A stretch of DNA of 64,000 bases from Montifringilla adamsi (taxonomy: Eukaryota; Chordata; Aves; Passeriformes; Passeridae). Location: assembly GCA_017590115.1 (NCBI GenBank), contig JAGGNK010006448.1, positions 8,976,099 through 9,040,098 of the forward strand, in the 5' to 3' direction. The position numbers and the translations under genes are program-made. A model generated the notes under the pieces. The model made no database searches and had not been told where the DNA came from. It worked only from the letters and a program-made list of their open reading frames with translations. Below are positions 13,089 to 28,481 of this stretch, in pieces (position 1 is the stretch's first letter; each line of letters begins with the position of its first letter).

Positions 13089-16000
13089 CTGTAACAAAGG
13101 AGAGAAACTAACAAGATGAAGACTCCATGTCTTTTTATATTGAATAATTCTATGGACTCATGTCAAGAACCCCATATACCAAAGTTTTGACAATTTGAAA
13201 TTATGGGGTTTTTTTCATTCCATCAAATCTAGTTGAATAAAAAAGGTGTGATTACATCCCCTGCTGGATGTATATGAAATTTGTCCTAACTATTTACATA
13301 TGGGTACTAAGGAGAAAAGGCTAGACTAGAGTTATTTTCTATTATATTCTCTTTGAAGAAGGTTTTTACCTTTAATTTGTAAGATATTCTATACATATTG
13401 CACTTACAGAAAGGACCTAAACCAAATTTTCAATACTATACTTATAAAAACAATAGCTTATGATAGGATTGGGCTTGCAGAGTAAGTTCTAATTTTGAAT
13501 AAATAAAACCACAGGAATTAGGACTTTATAAAACATGCCCCAAAAGCTATTTCTTGAACCAACATCTATATCATTTTAATGTATTTTAACAACTTGTAAA
13601 ATTATTATTTTGAAAAGATTTCTCAAACCAAGAAAGGCCTAGCTAAAATCTGATGAAAAACTGAAATACATTTGAATGACAAATAAAATAACATACTCAG
13701 TAATTTCCACTGAATGTAGAACCTTTATGTTACTCCAGCAAAGAGAGAGAGACATTTATCCAGGTGATGGGTTTAAAACCATATCTTGCATTTCCTGAGC
13801 CTCCTACACCGTTGGGCTATATAGCCACATATCCAAAGAGCTTTTAGACACTACAGATAAAGCAAACAAATGGAAACACAATTCTTTATTATTAATGATG
13901 CTTTTGTTATAATTAATGATAAACATTCATAAATAACATAGGGAAGAGGTACACACTGTTGTTTGGTGGGATGTCCATTACTGCTTTTAGACATGTCAAT
14001 ATGGTATTGCTGATTGTGAATTGTTTCATCTCAAGCAAGTGTACTGTGCGTTCTCCTAAATAGATACACAGATGCAATATTCAATATAGAGCATCTCTCT
14101 TTGTATTTTGATCTTCATGCATTCCAGAAATTGCTCTGAAATATGACAAAAATTATGTTTTATTATCAATCCAAAAGCAAGCTTTAAAACCTAAATATCT
14201 TAGTCAAAATTTTAGTTCTGTCATTAAATTGACAGAATAATCATGACTTTTGAAATATTGATGAATATTGTGGTTTCATGCCTCTATGTTTTTATTCAGT
14301 AAGTCATGTTTTTATGCCTGCATACAAAGCTGGTAGTTTACTTAAAAAGGAGTTATGGCCTAGTGTAATCACAAGGTTTTAAGACCTCAATCCCTGAAAA
14401 GCAGCGACTTAAAAAAATCTTGTAATTCGTGTGATACGGATATATTACAACCCTGAAGGTCCTTCTCTAGTTTGTCTGAATTTGAAAACCATTATCTACA
14501 TTGACTCCCTGAACAGGCATTAATGACTCCTACTAATTATCCCTAAGATAAAGGAAATAAATGCTACATGTATAGTTCTTACTGTACTCTGCTTAATGAT
14601 TTATCTTCCTAGGCCTTTGCCTACCCTGCAAGAATTGGAAGAACAGCCACTTCTTTTTAGAGAAAAAATGCTCCTGTTCTCATTAAATAAATAGACCAAA
14701 AAAAGAACAAAGCATGCATGACAGAAAAAATGGCATGAAACATTACTGAAGAAGTGAGGGATAAATTCTTGTACAGTTGGAAGAGAAGTCCCTGCAAAAT
14801 AAGAACAAAGGGGAGAAAATATTTTTTAGAATGCATTTAAATTCCATGTGATTTAGAAGCTTTGGCTTCCCCTAGTCTATTAATTTCCTTACAGTGCTGC
14901 TATTGTGATTACTTGTTTTTCATCAATAAAAGTATCATGCTTTACACAAGTAATTTTCATCCATTATGTATATTTCCAGAGAAAAACAGTAAAATATTCT
15001 GCTTCCAGTATTAATAATATTACCTAATTTATTTTAGTAGCACTTTCATTGATTGACATCCATGTAAATAAAATTACCATCTCACCCAAATCAGGAAAAC
15101 TATTCTCTTTTATTCCCAAATGTCTGCAGAGGACTGCCATCTCAAAATTGTAGGTAATTTCTCTTTTCATAAGTTAATGCTGGTTCATTTTCACGGTAAC
15201 ATCCTATTCAAGAGTGACCAGTTCTGCATCTGTACTTAATTCTTTTGGCATTTTCAGTAAATGCTTCAGACCTGCCAAATGGGTGCCAAGATAAAAAGGT
15301 CTTAGCTCAGAGTTTCATTGATACAAAACTGCTCCTCTGGTATTTAAATACGTGAAAGATTGTTTTGCCACAAATTATTTAATTCTATGTCTCTTGCCTG
15401 GACTAAATTCTTTTTTACAATTCAAATAATGTAAAACTCCCCAATTCCACTCTTCTTTTCTTCCTCCAATACTGTTTTAAGTAACTTCAATGTATTCTGC
15501 CATTTTAGAAACTTCTAAGTTATTTTTTCCTATAAATTCTCTACAAATCTGTGTCATTTATCTGAGTGGTGGTACACACCTGAGAAATATGTTAGTATTG
15601 TTAAAATAAGGACTGAGTTTTTTACCTAATTGCTTTTTTGCTCACAGAAACTGCTGTAACACTCTCTACAGACTGAAGCCCTTATAAGACATCAGTGTCA
15701 AAAATGTAATGAGCTCAGCTAACATTCTACCTTCAAATGTCACAGTAATTTACAGACATATATGCCTGTTTAAGAGCTTCCTTTTTCAATCCCATCATGG
15801 GCTTAATGACATAAGGACAATGGACAATCTTCCAAAACGTATAAAATGTCATTTATTACAACATTCTCTCCATTCTCTTAAATCTCTAAAAGGACAATCA
15901 AATCAATATTACATAGCATATAAAGCTCTGACATCCATACCTCAGCTATATCTGAAGTAAGCACATTTAAATTTTTATATTGTTTCAAATACAGATTTTT

Positions 16001-16890
16001 AGAAACGTCTGATTCATTTAAATGTACACCCTGGAGGGCAAAGGGGTTAATTTACTCTATAAGGGTCTCTGTCTTCCCATTACCTATAAAGTAATCCAAC
16101 AGGCTCATTCTCTCTCTCTAAAAAGTAAGACCAATGAGTCATTTGTTTACATGATACTCATCCATCAAAACTCCTGGCAAGACAAAAATGTTGTTCCTTG
16201 GCTTCAGTCAAACAAGTTAGGCAAGAGACCTAGTAATTAATAGTCCTGCCATGGCTTACATCTTTCTTTCTAAAAAAATAAAGCCTTTGAAATTACTTGG
16301 TGTGAACAGGAGTTGTCATGCTACCTTCCTTTTTCCTGCTCACTCATTTGTTATGGTATGCTTAAAAGGATGCATTAAAGGCTACAAACAAACTGGGCTC
16401 ACTTTTAAGTTATGGACAATTATCAGAGGAACTGAACAGGAAGATGCTGAACAAAAAGGGGAGAGAAGCTCACTTTGAATTTCTTATGTGGTTCTGTTGC
16501 AAAAGGTCTTTTAAGACCCTTGTGAGCTGTCATTCATTGGCGTGGCATCAAGGCTCTCAGTCCCACAAGTCACTGACCCATCATAACAGCTGTTTGCCAA
16601 CCTGCTGTCAAGAATCTGACTGTGGGAAGTTACTGGTAAAGAATCTATAACTCATTTGGAAAAAATTTCAGCCCCATGCCTTTTCATTATATTACTGGAT
16701 AAACTTATTTCCTTGGTGTCAATATAGAATGAGACTTGCTGGCTCAGGCTTCTAGTTTGCTGAACTGATGTAAAACAACAGCTACCTATTACTGACCACT
16801 TGTTTGGTTTGTTTGTTGGCTTTTTTTCTCTCTTCAAATCAGAAAGAAAGATGAAAGTCCATATTATGATCAGAGTAAAGACATACTAGT

Positions 16891-16917
16891 TATATTAGCA
16901 TAATATATGCTAATATA
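16891..16917. repeat. Inverted repeat, 12-bp perfect arms, 3-nt spacer
   Basis: Left arm tatattagcata (16891-16902) and right arm tatgctaatata (16906-16917) are exact reverse complements around the spacer ATA. A partial echo of the word (AGCATA..AGCATATTA) follows to about 16935. The arms could form a small hairpin, but no terminator, origin or transposon end is implied. Confidence 0.85.
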
Positions 16918-19900
16918 GCATAAGCATATTAACATAAGTGCAGTGGCTGTAACAGGATTGACACCATCTTGTAACTATGTTGTTGAAACAGTCCCAGAAA
17001 TATTTGTCAATTCTAAATTGAGACAGGTGGTGAGAAAAGATAACTGATGTTGGTTAAAAAAAAAACAGGAGCAGAAAGATATTCCTGAATGAAAATTAGC
17101 TATTTAAGTATATTGCTTCCTACTTATTTTGGGAAAAGAAAAAAAAAAGTAGATTACATCCTATCATCTGCACCACTGTGTGCTCCCCATATGCAGTTTT
17201 CTTTATAGGTGTTGAGGGTGTTTAGGCAATGGCTAATTGGCAGACACTATTTCATGTATCTAGACCACTTTTTTTCGGATAAACATAAGCTGCACCTCAT
17301 AATAATACCTGAACAATATTACTATCCTAAATTAATTAACTTTCAACTAGCCATGAATTGTGTGAGTGTGAGAGTTGGAGGCAGATGCTTTTTTCTCTAG
17401 TTTTCAGTACAGACATAGGCACTGAAGCCAGCCTGTCTCAGTAAAAGACCAATGCAAAAAGTTCTTATATCAGAAGTCTGCAGAGTTGCTGCAATCTAGG
17501 ATTTAGCAATCTAAATGTCTGAATTACAAATGAGTCAAACCACAAGCCAGTATTCTCCACAGAACAGATGACTCAAAAATTAGGCCTGAAGTTTTCCAAA
17601 GCAGAAAGTTTATGATCTGACATGACCCTTGGGAGTGAGCTGTGCCTCACAGAAGAGAAGAAAGAAAAACTGTCCAGGAGTCTTTGTAGATATGAAAATT
17701 CCATCTTGATCCCAAATGTGATTTTACAACTAAGCTGACCCTCAGGACACAGTGACTAAATGTTGTAAAGATCCTTTGCAGCAGCTGCAGTTCAGAACTG
17801 TAACTGTCAGTGACCTCTGTTTGCTAAGTATCCATGTAAGCGATGGCATTAACCTGTAGCATGTTGATTCCTTAAACTGCTACCAGGAAAAAGGTACTTC
17901 TTTGCCTTAATATAATGTTTTTCTCATTAATATGTGTTTTCACTCATGGTGCCACTAATATTTGCTGTTATAAATTGTAACTGTGAGGCTGCTGTCTGAG
18001 AGGTGACATTAGTTGTAGCCCATTTTTAAAACACCCTTGTCATTTGTCAGAGGTTAACACTGTATTTTCAAACATAAGCCAAGAATGTCCTTCTAATGTT
18101 TTTTATATCTTTCTGATCATTCAGACTTGTTAAGAAACTTTATTCTAGCAGCAATAACTGTAGGTATTTTAGCTAAACCTTTGAAAACCAATGTCTTAGA
18201 AAAAGAGTTTACTGTACTTATAATGAAGTTTTCAAGGGAAAAATTGTGAGCACCCATGTTTAAAGTTACCATTACTTCACAGAACAATTTAATCATAGTG
18301 GTAACAGTGCTTTAAGGAAAATGTTTTTAATCCTCTAAGGAGATTGGTTAAGGAGAGGAAAAAAGTAGGAAACCAGTCAACTGTATTCCTCAGAGAAAAG
18401 CTAAACCCTTCAACTGGATGATAAAGGCATAAAAAAGACTGTAGGTCTGTTAGAAGCAGCAGGTGGGAATAGATGAGGTTACAAAACACATGTTTTTGCA
18501 AAGAAACTGGTTTTTTTATACACTGAGTGGAAATAATTTATTGGAATCTCATTGTAAATACACACATTTCTTCAGCATTCTATGGTCATTTATAAACAGT
18601 GAAAGAGATTCAGGCACTCATTCTGTACAGTTTCACAGTAAGTAGGAAAAGAAAATCCAGCTCAGATTTCACATCATGAATGTGAAATATGACCTCACTG
18701 TAGACACTCCAAAAGCTTCAAGTGTTAAACTTGCTGGAAAATAAATTTTAAAACCCCATGTTTTCATTGACGAATTATATGAAAACAATTTTTTTTTCTA
18801 TTTGAAAGAGTTCAAAGAAAGCTTGTTGATTTCAAACAATTATTTTCTGTGTTTTGCTCCATAACATTGAGTTTTCATGGTCTTTTGCTTTTCATTAGAG
18901 AATGAATCTGTAACTAGCAGCTGATTTAGAGCTGGTTTTTAAGCCTAAAATTTGATTTTACATGGATAGTTTTGGTTTTTTTCTGTGTGTTGTGAGTCAA
19001 CCCTGCTTACAACCTGGTATAATCTCAATTAAATCCTGAAAGACAAACAGACACTGTGCTGCTTCTGAAGCATTTTAAATGGGTTCAGATGCATTAGGAG
19101 AAAAATAAAGTAAGAGAATTCATAGTGAGTAAGTAATGACTACGCTTCGGTGTACACCAGTTTTCATGCTGGCCTGCAAACATTATAATTTAAGTACTTT
19201 CGTAATGGAAATTTGAAAGTTCATTATCTTTGCTTTTTGAAATTCAGAGACTAGAGACCTTTAAAGTTAGACCTGCCTATGAAGAGGGAATGTCAAGGAA
19301 GAATTAATTTCTTTTGAACTAAGGACCCCAAACCTTTCAAATTTAGACACCCAAATAATATGGTGGGAATCTAAGCTATATCTCCTACAGTAAAATACTG
19401 TAAACACCAGTAAATGAAATCATATTAGCTTAGCACAGATTATTTAAAAATCATTTATTAGTGAAATAGAAGCTATGAGGTGTTCTTATTTTTCAACAGG
19501 AAAAAAAAAAGACTGTAGAGAGAACGAAAATCAGAATATATTGCAATTTTAACTAGGCAATATAAAATTGTTGTCAAAGAAACAATACCAGCTAGTTTTT
19601 GCAGCAACATTGTAGAAGACATATTAAATAAAAGCAAAAGTAAAATTTCTTTGCAAACAGAATCCTTACAGTAGTATAAAATACAGAGTGCAAGAGTAAA
19701 GAGAAGGATTTAAAAATACTCCAGTCCTTCGCACTTCAACTATTTTTGTCATAAAAGTACTTTGTGTCTGCTTTTCTCTACAAGTTCTAGGTAAGTAAAA
19801 TCACAAAATTTAAAAAAACTAAGATTATGGGGGTTTTATTGATAAATTTTCTTTCTAAAAATAATTTTTAAATAATACTTTTTTTCCACCTCCCACACCA

Positions 19901-19959
19901 TGGCACCCTAAAAGAAGGTCAACTTTTCTCCTCTCTTCCAAAAATGCAGATGTTTACAG

Positions 19960-20230
19960 TCTCCTTTATTGACTCACTTCCAAGCTCATAATCTTTGTTT
20001 GCCACTAAAACAAGACAGCTGTGTTTTTCTGAAAGACTCACACTGTGGGCAGGTGTTGATCCTGCTGGGGGAAGAATTAAATATAATTTATGACAGCCAG
20101 GCATATGAGCTGTTTTTACCTTATCCTGTTGAAAGAAGGCAATAGAAACTTTTCTGATAGAGAAACCAGACAACTGGTTTGATAGCCCACAAGGAGAAAT
20201 TCTTTGGATCAATCCAATATCAGAACGTGA
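19960..20230. promoter_or_regulatory. Candidate conserved noncoding segment
   Basis: This non-repetitive stretch has more balanced composition than its neighbours. It contains the words GACAGCTGTG, CACTGTGGGCAGG and TTTATGACAGCCAGGCAT. It lies within a 108-codon minus-strand frame with no recognisable product. Its distinctness was judged by eye only; conservation is untested. Confidence 0.18.
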
Positions 20231-21770
20231 TTTCCCTGGATTCAATGTTGTATAAGAGTTTGTTACCCAGGTTGATATCTGCTAAAGTATTCTATGTAAA
20301 GAATCTCCTGGGAACAACTCATGGGAAATAGCAGGTGTAGTCTGGGTATGGAGAGTGGAATATAGATATAGAATTTAGTTGTGCATTACTGCACAGAAGT
20401 GAACTTAAGGCAACTTCAGGTTGAGATGGCTGTAACAATCTTTGTCTTCTGATTAATTTTCTTTGATTGAAGGACTCATTTTGTTCAGCATCCAACCTTG
20501 TACATGGACTTATTCTTAGCAGAGGGGTCTCAGGTTTGCTACTTCTACAACTGACACAGCATCACTTATTATTTGGTACACCTTCTTTCTTGGTTTCTGC
20601 ATTGTGTAGAGCTTAGCTGAAAGTAAGTTGACTGCTCTTTGAAATGTTTAATAGAGAATTTGATACATTGTGATCCTATTCCAATGTCAGCTCAATTTTT
20701 TTCAGTTGCTCTCAAAATTATTTTGTTGGATGTTTGAACCTTTTGATTGAGACAACCATAGCTGTAGTAGTCAGACTACTGTGCACTATATATATTTATG
20801 TTAAAGAACATTGCCAAATTAAGGAAGTAGCACATACATATATTTTCAAATTTTAACTATAGCATTTACCAGAGCTATGAAACAGAAACTCTTTTAACAA
20901 ACTTTTAGGAGAAGTTTAGTCTCATGGAGTCTGCTTCTGCATTACTCCTTATGTTCCTCAGATTGTACTAAAATGTCTCATAATCTTGGTTAACAAGTGA
21001 CAATATAAAACTTGTCAACTTGTTTATGGTAAAAGGTGCACTTTCAGAGGAATAAGGTGACAGCAAAAAAGTCTACACACAAAGCTTTGAGACACATAAA
21101 TTTGACCTTTGTCTCAGTAATATCCTTGAAGTGAATATATAGAAAGGTCCCTTGAATAGCATTATGTTTTAAATTGATACAATAAAGCAGTTACAATGAA
21201 AAAACAATTTCCACGTTTCTTGACTGTTGTGATTTTAAAATCTCAGTCTTGTGTTTGAATAAAGTAGACTTCTGCTGTGTCCTTGAAATATGAATTTCCT
21301 AATGAAACCATGAAAAAGGATATGCCGGTATTGTAGCTTTGCTCCTGCTGAGAAAAATAACTTTTACCTCAGCTAAACAAGATTGTTTTGGGTTTTTTTT
21401 CATGTAAAAATGCTTATTATAGTATGTTAATATTCATAAGAGTTCTTTTAGCATAATTATAAATTATCTTATAGTCAGTTTAATTTATCCAATAATTACA
21501 AGCCTGCTTCCCAATAAAAAATTTCCTCTAAATAATTGTTTTTAAAATGTGGGAACTATCAAACGGAACATAAAATATATAGCAAAATATATCAATGATT
21601 CTTTGGATAAAATATGACTACATGATTAATGTATCAAAAGTGCATAGCATAGACCTTAAAGTAAATGTTGTATCTGCTATACGTAAATGAACTAGGGAAA
21701 CATAATTGTATTTTCATATCTTATTTTTCAGAATTTAAAGGACTTAAATCCAAACATATGTCAACATACA

Positions 21771-21805
21771 GACACACATACACACACACACAAACATATA
21801 TATGA
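21771..21805. repeat. CA-type microsatellite
   Basis: Imperfect (CA)n: CACACATACACACACACACA followed by ATATA. A typical vertebrate dinucleotide microsatellite. Confidence 0.9.
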
Positions 21806-24800
21806 TTTTGCCTGAACACAATTAAATGAAATTTTTTTCATTCATATTTCCCTTTATTATCTTAGGACAAGTAAATGAACAACCAAATCTTTCTTTTGCT
21901 GGTTATAAAAGTTACACAGATGTTATCCAGAGAGGTTTATAGGGGAGTTCCTCTCTAGCAAGACATTCCATTGCTAAAACCTTTACTTAGGCTTCTACAT
22001 CTCTTCCAGTAATTCCCTTTTGTTTGCTCTCTTTTAGACTTATGTCTTTCAGTCTGCACTTACAATGTACCGTTACTTTTGAAGAATCATATGTGAACTG
22101 AGGTGAAATTTCTCTTAACACAAATGTTGGCATTTTTAGTTTAAAATGATTTGATTTAAAATGAGGAACAATTTCGGTTTCACCCTAACAGTTAAATAAT
22201 CAGCGCTTGTATAAGTTTATGTGTCTGTTTCTGAGTCTAGGTGTACTTATATATGGGATCAGAAAATGGGATGTAAAGAATCTTGCTCAATTAAAAAAGC
22301 TCTGGAAAACCTCATATCATCCTCGTCTTCAGGGATTCTTGGAAAATTTCTCTTTAGTGTAATGAATTTAAGATTATTAAACTGTGCCATTCCATTATTA
22401 TTACTTTAAAGTTTGTTTACTTTATGCCATAAAGTTTATTTACTTTCACTGTATGCTTAGGACATTCTTCAGCACATAAACTCTGTAAGGCAATGAAGAG
22501 TATTGAGCAGGTGTCAATTTTCATCCTCTGACAAGCCTTTGACTAGTGGGTTGTCCTTAAAAACATACTCCAGGGAAAGGGAATTTGAATTCATGCTTTG
22601 CAAGAAATTGATGGTTGGCATATATTCTGTATGGATTCTCACCATTTTAGAAGACCAAACATAGAGCTCCTGATGGCACACAGGAATTTACTTTGCTTCA
22701 TCTGCAGAATTTGCTATGATTTGTTTAGTTAGTGTATTTTCCTATTTTTTTAATTTTATGTGTATATTTAAAAGTTCTAAATATATATTTTTGCATCAAA
22801 TAACTTACAGTAATGCTCTCATTTTAATATTACATTTATTCTCAAAAATTTTGACTGCTTTATTTTTTTGTTATTGATTAAACCTAATATAATAAACCAA
22901 ATATTTCCAAATTTTCTAAAAGATATCTTGAATGTTACTTTTATGCTATATTTTAATGTTGCTGCCTTGTCAGGAATCTCTAGGATACTGCAGCCAGTTA
23001 TGAAAATGAACTAATGAAAATTTTAATTTTATGTAAGTACAAAAAAACCTTTTTCAATAAATGTTACAATAAAAAAAAAAGAATCAATGGAATTCACTGT
23101 TTTAGGTACAAAACAAATATGTCATTTATCAGTCTATTTTAAAGTAAATTAAAAAGAGAAAAAATATATGAGATATGTATATATGTAGTCTCGCCACAGA
23201 AAAAAAAATATACACTTGTTTCAATTGAGTGATTTTTAAAGTTGAAATAATGTTACAGCTGCTGTATCTCTTATGAAATTTTTAGGCTTCTTGAGATTTT
23301 AGTGTTTCAGGAAGTTCAGATGATTTCTTATATAGACATATATAGATGACATATGGATACTCTCACACAGTTCATCAGATGTATATACAACTGTCATAAA
23401 TAACATCTGTAGACTTTAAAGCTGTTAAGGTCTTTGAAGAGAGCAACATTTTCATGTCACCAATATAACTACAGGGACTAGAGGAAATTGGTTATTTGGT
23501 CTCATCTCCCCTTTAACCAAGTAACCTGGTATATAGGATTTATATAGGATTTTCTCTTTTCTTTTATAGAACATACGGAGAGAATTCTTACCATTTGGTA
23601 CTATGACTCTACCACTCAAAAGTAGCCAGAAAAGGTGAGACAGCTCAATTTCTGTTCAAATACTTTGACTGGCAAGATAAGACATCTGACTGCTGCTAAT
23701 AGTAGCGTATAAAATACTCTTGCTTAAACCTATCTTCTACAGTCCTCTCAGTGATAATGGGGTCCTGTAGATGGGCCTCCTGAGACTTTTAACTATCTGA
23801 ATTCACAACAGTTAATATAATTAATTTCTGAAGTCTTTAATAATAAGAATACCCACTGAGCATTTTTAATAAGTAGACCCATTTTATGCTCTGGTGTATT
23901 TTAATTCATATTAGGCTTTTTTTTTTAATTTAAAACAAGAAATCAGCAGTGCTAGCAAAGGAATGTCTATCTTATATTCAAGTATACTTTTCTATGTCTC
24001 CTAACACTCTTGTGAAAAAAAAAATAGTACTAGAAGAGATCAGAACAAAATTTCTCTCAAAATTCAGCTGGTTGTTAGGTAGCAGATTATAGTGATATAC
24101 ACTATATGGTCCCAAATACTGAATTCACTACTATAGAGGAATACTATAGGGTCTTTACCAGAAGGACATTTTAGAAAATAGCAGAATAACTCAGTAAAGA
24201 GTTAGAGATGTTTACAGTTGGAAGGCTTGCTGAAAATAATGCCTCTTTTTGTAAAAGCATTCCCTTGGGAACTTTCCTCACTGCTGTTTAACCATAAAAT
24301 TAACATCTCATCACATAATTTGGAAGTGTTATAGCACAGAAGCTTTACTGCCATCTCCCATTTCCAGATGGAATATGGCTGTGAACAGTTATTACTGAAA
24401 GACATATAATGATGTCCTGAAACACATTTAATGAAAGTCCAAGCAGAGTAGATGGCAAATGTAGTTGATTATATGGCACTAGATGTGAAATATGCATTAG
24501 CTTAATTATGTATACTAAGCTTTAATAGATTCAATTTGATGTTATCTATAGTCTACTTTACGTGGAAAATCAAACCAGAATGCAGTGTTGAACTCTATAA
24601 TGCATGACATTTCATTTTCACTAACAAACATAATGCAGTTTCAATAATCTTTAAAGATTTTGAGATTATTTATAAAAGAAACACAAAAGATGCTATCCAA
24701 AATGCGTATGCATAGGCAGATCATGAGGCTGTTCTGGAACTCAGAAACTCAGGAAGACAGAGAAAAGTTGATTAACATCTTGGGGCATATTTTTGAAGTA

Positions 24801-27800
24801 CTATAAAAATAATCAGTACTTTCTCAGTACTGCTGAGAAATAGAAAGAAAAGCAAACAGGTTTGTCAGGGATATCACATAATGCTTCATTTTACAAACCA
24901 GCATCTTCAGCCTCATGTCAGCAATAAACTGAGCTGATAAACATGGAAGTAATCTCTAGATCAAGAACATATAGAAACCTATATTTTTCTCATTGGTGAG
25001 TGAGAAAATCAGAAACAACTATTTTATTTTATCTTTAGGACTAGAACAGGCGGCAGTGAATGAAATTGAGGACGGCATGCTCAAGGAAAAATAAATAGCA
25101 ATTTTTTGCTCATTCTTTTTCTTATGCTGTCATGTCTGTCTCATAAATTAAACAGTGGTACATATGTGTTTCTCATACTCTGTACACTAAATATGTACAT
25201 AATTCCTCATTAATCTCAGGAAAATAATCTGAAATAATCATTGTTGTGTTATAGACACTGCATTTACATAGCTTTTTTTTTTTTTTTCAAAGAACCTTAA
25301 TGTCACTAATAATCTGCTTTATGCAGATAAATAGAAATGGGGAAAATTATCCCAGCGTGCCTTTGGAGCAAAGAAATTTGAAAAGCCGGGCATAATTTAC
25401 ATTGTCACCCATTGTACCTTTCAGCACTGAAACATAAAATGTCTTTCAAAAACACAGAAAAATTAAGAGTAGAATTAAATTACAGATATAAACCCCCAGA
25501 TTCCTTCACATGAATTCAGAAATTTAAATGATTTATCAATTAGACAATGATTGATGAAGATTCCCATTGAACTCAACGGAAAGAGAGAAACACTCCCAAC
25601 ATCATCTTATAATGTTATATGTGTCCCTACTTTGACTTTATTAATAGCTGAAGGAAAGCTGAAAAGTACAGTTAAGTTTTCAAAACTAATTTGAATGAAC
25701 CCAGACTTTAGCCTTTTTTATAAAAACTGGCCTATTCTCTTCCAGTAAGCATGATTACTGACACATTTTTCCAGTGCAGTGGTATGAAGCAAAGCATAGT
25801 ATGGCTTTTAAAATTTTTTTTTCATCACTGATGATTGTTACACCAGACTTCTGAATTTCTATATACCCATATATCAAACTTCCCAGATAAGGGAAACATT
25901 ATTCCAATGTGTAATTTAATTCCCAATGTGCAGAATTTTTGCCATTAGCACAGGCAATTATGTAAAAATGTTTCTGTCAGTCATCTGGAATGTTATCTTA
26001 AGAGTATGGAACCGAGGCAGCTATAAATTACAAGTAAATCTGATCACGGAATAGAATGTCACTTATTTCACTTTTTGAACTACTTGGAATATTATTTACT
26101 ATTTTATTTTTTTTTTTATTTTTTAGATGAAGGTTGTGTGAAAAAAAGGTGCTATGTGGAGCTAAGCTTACATGTGAGCCTTGTAAGGCTGTAAGCAACA
26201 GTAAAAAAAATCACCATCTCAAGCTGTAAGAGAAGACAAGTTCGGTAGACTAAACAGACTGCAAAAAAAGTACTCCATATTTGTTTATAGACATCAGATA
26301 GAGAAGCCTTACTTGAAAGTTTTGACAAATTTTTAATCATTTAACACTTTCAATCCAAAATATAGAGCAAGTACAATAATAGTTTATACCCACTATTTGA
26401 ATAGTGATATTTAAATAGTGGTAAAAATAAATGTTTGTATTTCCTTCTACGTTGCTATTTGACTTGTAAATTGGCCCTTTGTTTAAAAAAAAAAATCCAG
26501 AGGAGAAAACTTATTTAAATATATTTTAGTCTTTTTCTTCTGTTAAGGGATTTTTTTCCCTGAGATTTTCTGAAAAGAATAGTTTCACTGTACCAAGGGT
26601 ACCAAGGGACTATGTTATCAGCATGGCAAAATAACACACATGCACAGAACTTAAGGACTTCAGTTCTTTCTTTTTTGATCTTTTTTTTTCTCATTTTCTA
26701 GTGGCTTTGTATTAATGGCAGACTTCTCTGGCATTTCAAATCTTCAAGTGCAGAATCTTGGTGGAAGTACATGCTATGCCAGTTTAAGTCTTCTTTTTTG
26801 CCCTGCTTTTGTCAGAAATATATTTCGGCTTATTTCAGCTGTGCTTTTAGAAGTATAATATCTTACAATAGGAAGTGGAAAATTTTATAAAAGATGGATA
26901 TTTCTGGATGTCATTCCTAATATGCCTCCCTCTGAGTCTGACAGAGGTCACTTTTCAATAGAAGTCAAGTATGTCAGCTTTTAAAAGAAAATGCACAGAG
27001 GAGATAATCTTAACAAAATAGTTACATTCTAAGGTTCAGTGAATATCAACTGGTGTCTTATATAGTTGCTTTACCAGAATATAGTAGGCATGTAAAAAGA
27101 AGATGTAAATTAAATGTAGGTAAAATTTGTACACTTTGTGATATATTGTAATGGTCCTTACATTTGAGTTGGACTCTGAGGAAAACAGTGCATGAGATTC
27201 TAGAAAATTACTGTTCTTTAAAATGAATTCAAGGAACTGAAATGAAGAGAAAAAGTACTTCATTATGAAAAGATGATTCTCAAATATATACGAAGTGAGA
27301 TGATCCTACAGTTTTCAATTTGGGGAAACTAGCACTCTATATAACAATATACTTCACTGAAGCAAAGTTACTACATATTAAATCATTCTGTTTCTTTAAA
27401 ATAGTCCCTTCATAAAGTCAGTTACTTCCAAGTAGTTGTTAAATTACTGGCTATTTAACCCTAGGGATTATTTCAAGTCCTGCTAGGTATTGTTCATATA
27501 AATTACAGACAAGTGACATTATCAATAATCAGTTTTCTAGGCTCTTTTGCTTTCTTTTACAGTTTTTCACATTTTTGTCTTTTTTTTTTTTTGTTTGTTT
27601 TTCTTTATCTTGGAATAATGTCTTTTTTTACAGAATTATGACTTTATAATAGTATTCTCTACTGAGAAAATTATATTTGTGGAAATATTTGAGATGAATA
27701 CTGGTGGGACTTTACATATAAAGAACTTACCACAGTCTTCAGTGAGGACAGAAAAGTTGTATGTATTACCTCTAGTTGCTGGATATCACAATTTCCAAGT

Positions 27801-28481
27801 CTTCTTCCCTGGTATTCCTTTATAATTTGGATCACAGCATCTTGTCTGTGAGTATATGGATCTCTCTTGATAAGGAGTATCAGCATTGTAAAAAAAATTT
27901 TTTTTCAGTATGTAACAGCTGTCACAAAATCATTTTCAGTTCTTGGAAGTATTTTGATGTCAATTCCAAGTATAAATGGAAGTAGTTCTGAAAATGTTAT
28001 ACACAGTGCTGCAAGTTTAAAATGGCAGAATCCTTTTCCAGGGAAGAATTTGTTTGGTGGACATTTCACTCTGTCAGCTGTCTCTGTTAGCATATTATTG
28101 TTTTCCCTGCTTTATTTATGAATTCATTAGTTCATTAGAAATGCCATCTTCAGGCAGTTGTCTCATAATTTTAAATTGTGTCCAGATCATCTTAGATAAA
28201 CTGTTCTCTCTTCATGTAAAAGGAACACAGGAAACTTAGTTTGAGTACAATAACAATTTTCCAACAATGACAGAAATCAAAGCATAGTGAATAAATAAAT
28301 GAACAAATAAGCATGCAAACCCCAAAGTGTAAATAACCAGCAAAATCATCATTCTCTAAGTTTTTTCTAGGGAAAGGTTCTAAGAAAAAGCAGCTCACAT
28401 CAAGATTACCTGTAACCTATATGAGTGACCAAAGCAATCATGCTTGTAGTTGTAGCTATATCACAGTGACTTCTCTCTTCT

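Larger units (their letters stand above)
13089..28480. other. AT-rich gene-free stretch
   Basis: No gene or identifiable transposable element was seen over about 15 kb. It contains a short inverted repeat at 16891-16917, a CA-rich microsatellite at 21771-21805, T runs at 25273-25287 and 27580-27592, and many short A or T runs. An enhancer-like candidate lies at 19960-20230. The open frames, for example 19919-20245 (-), give no recognisable products. Confidence 0.65.
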
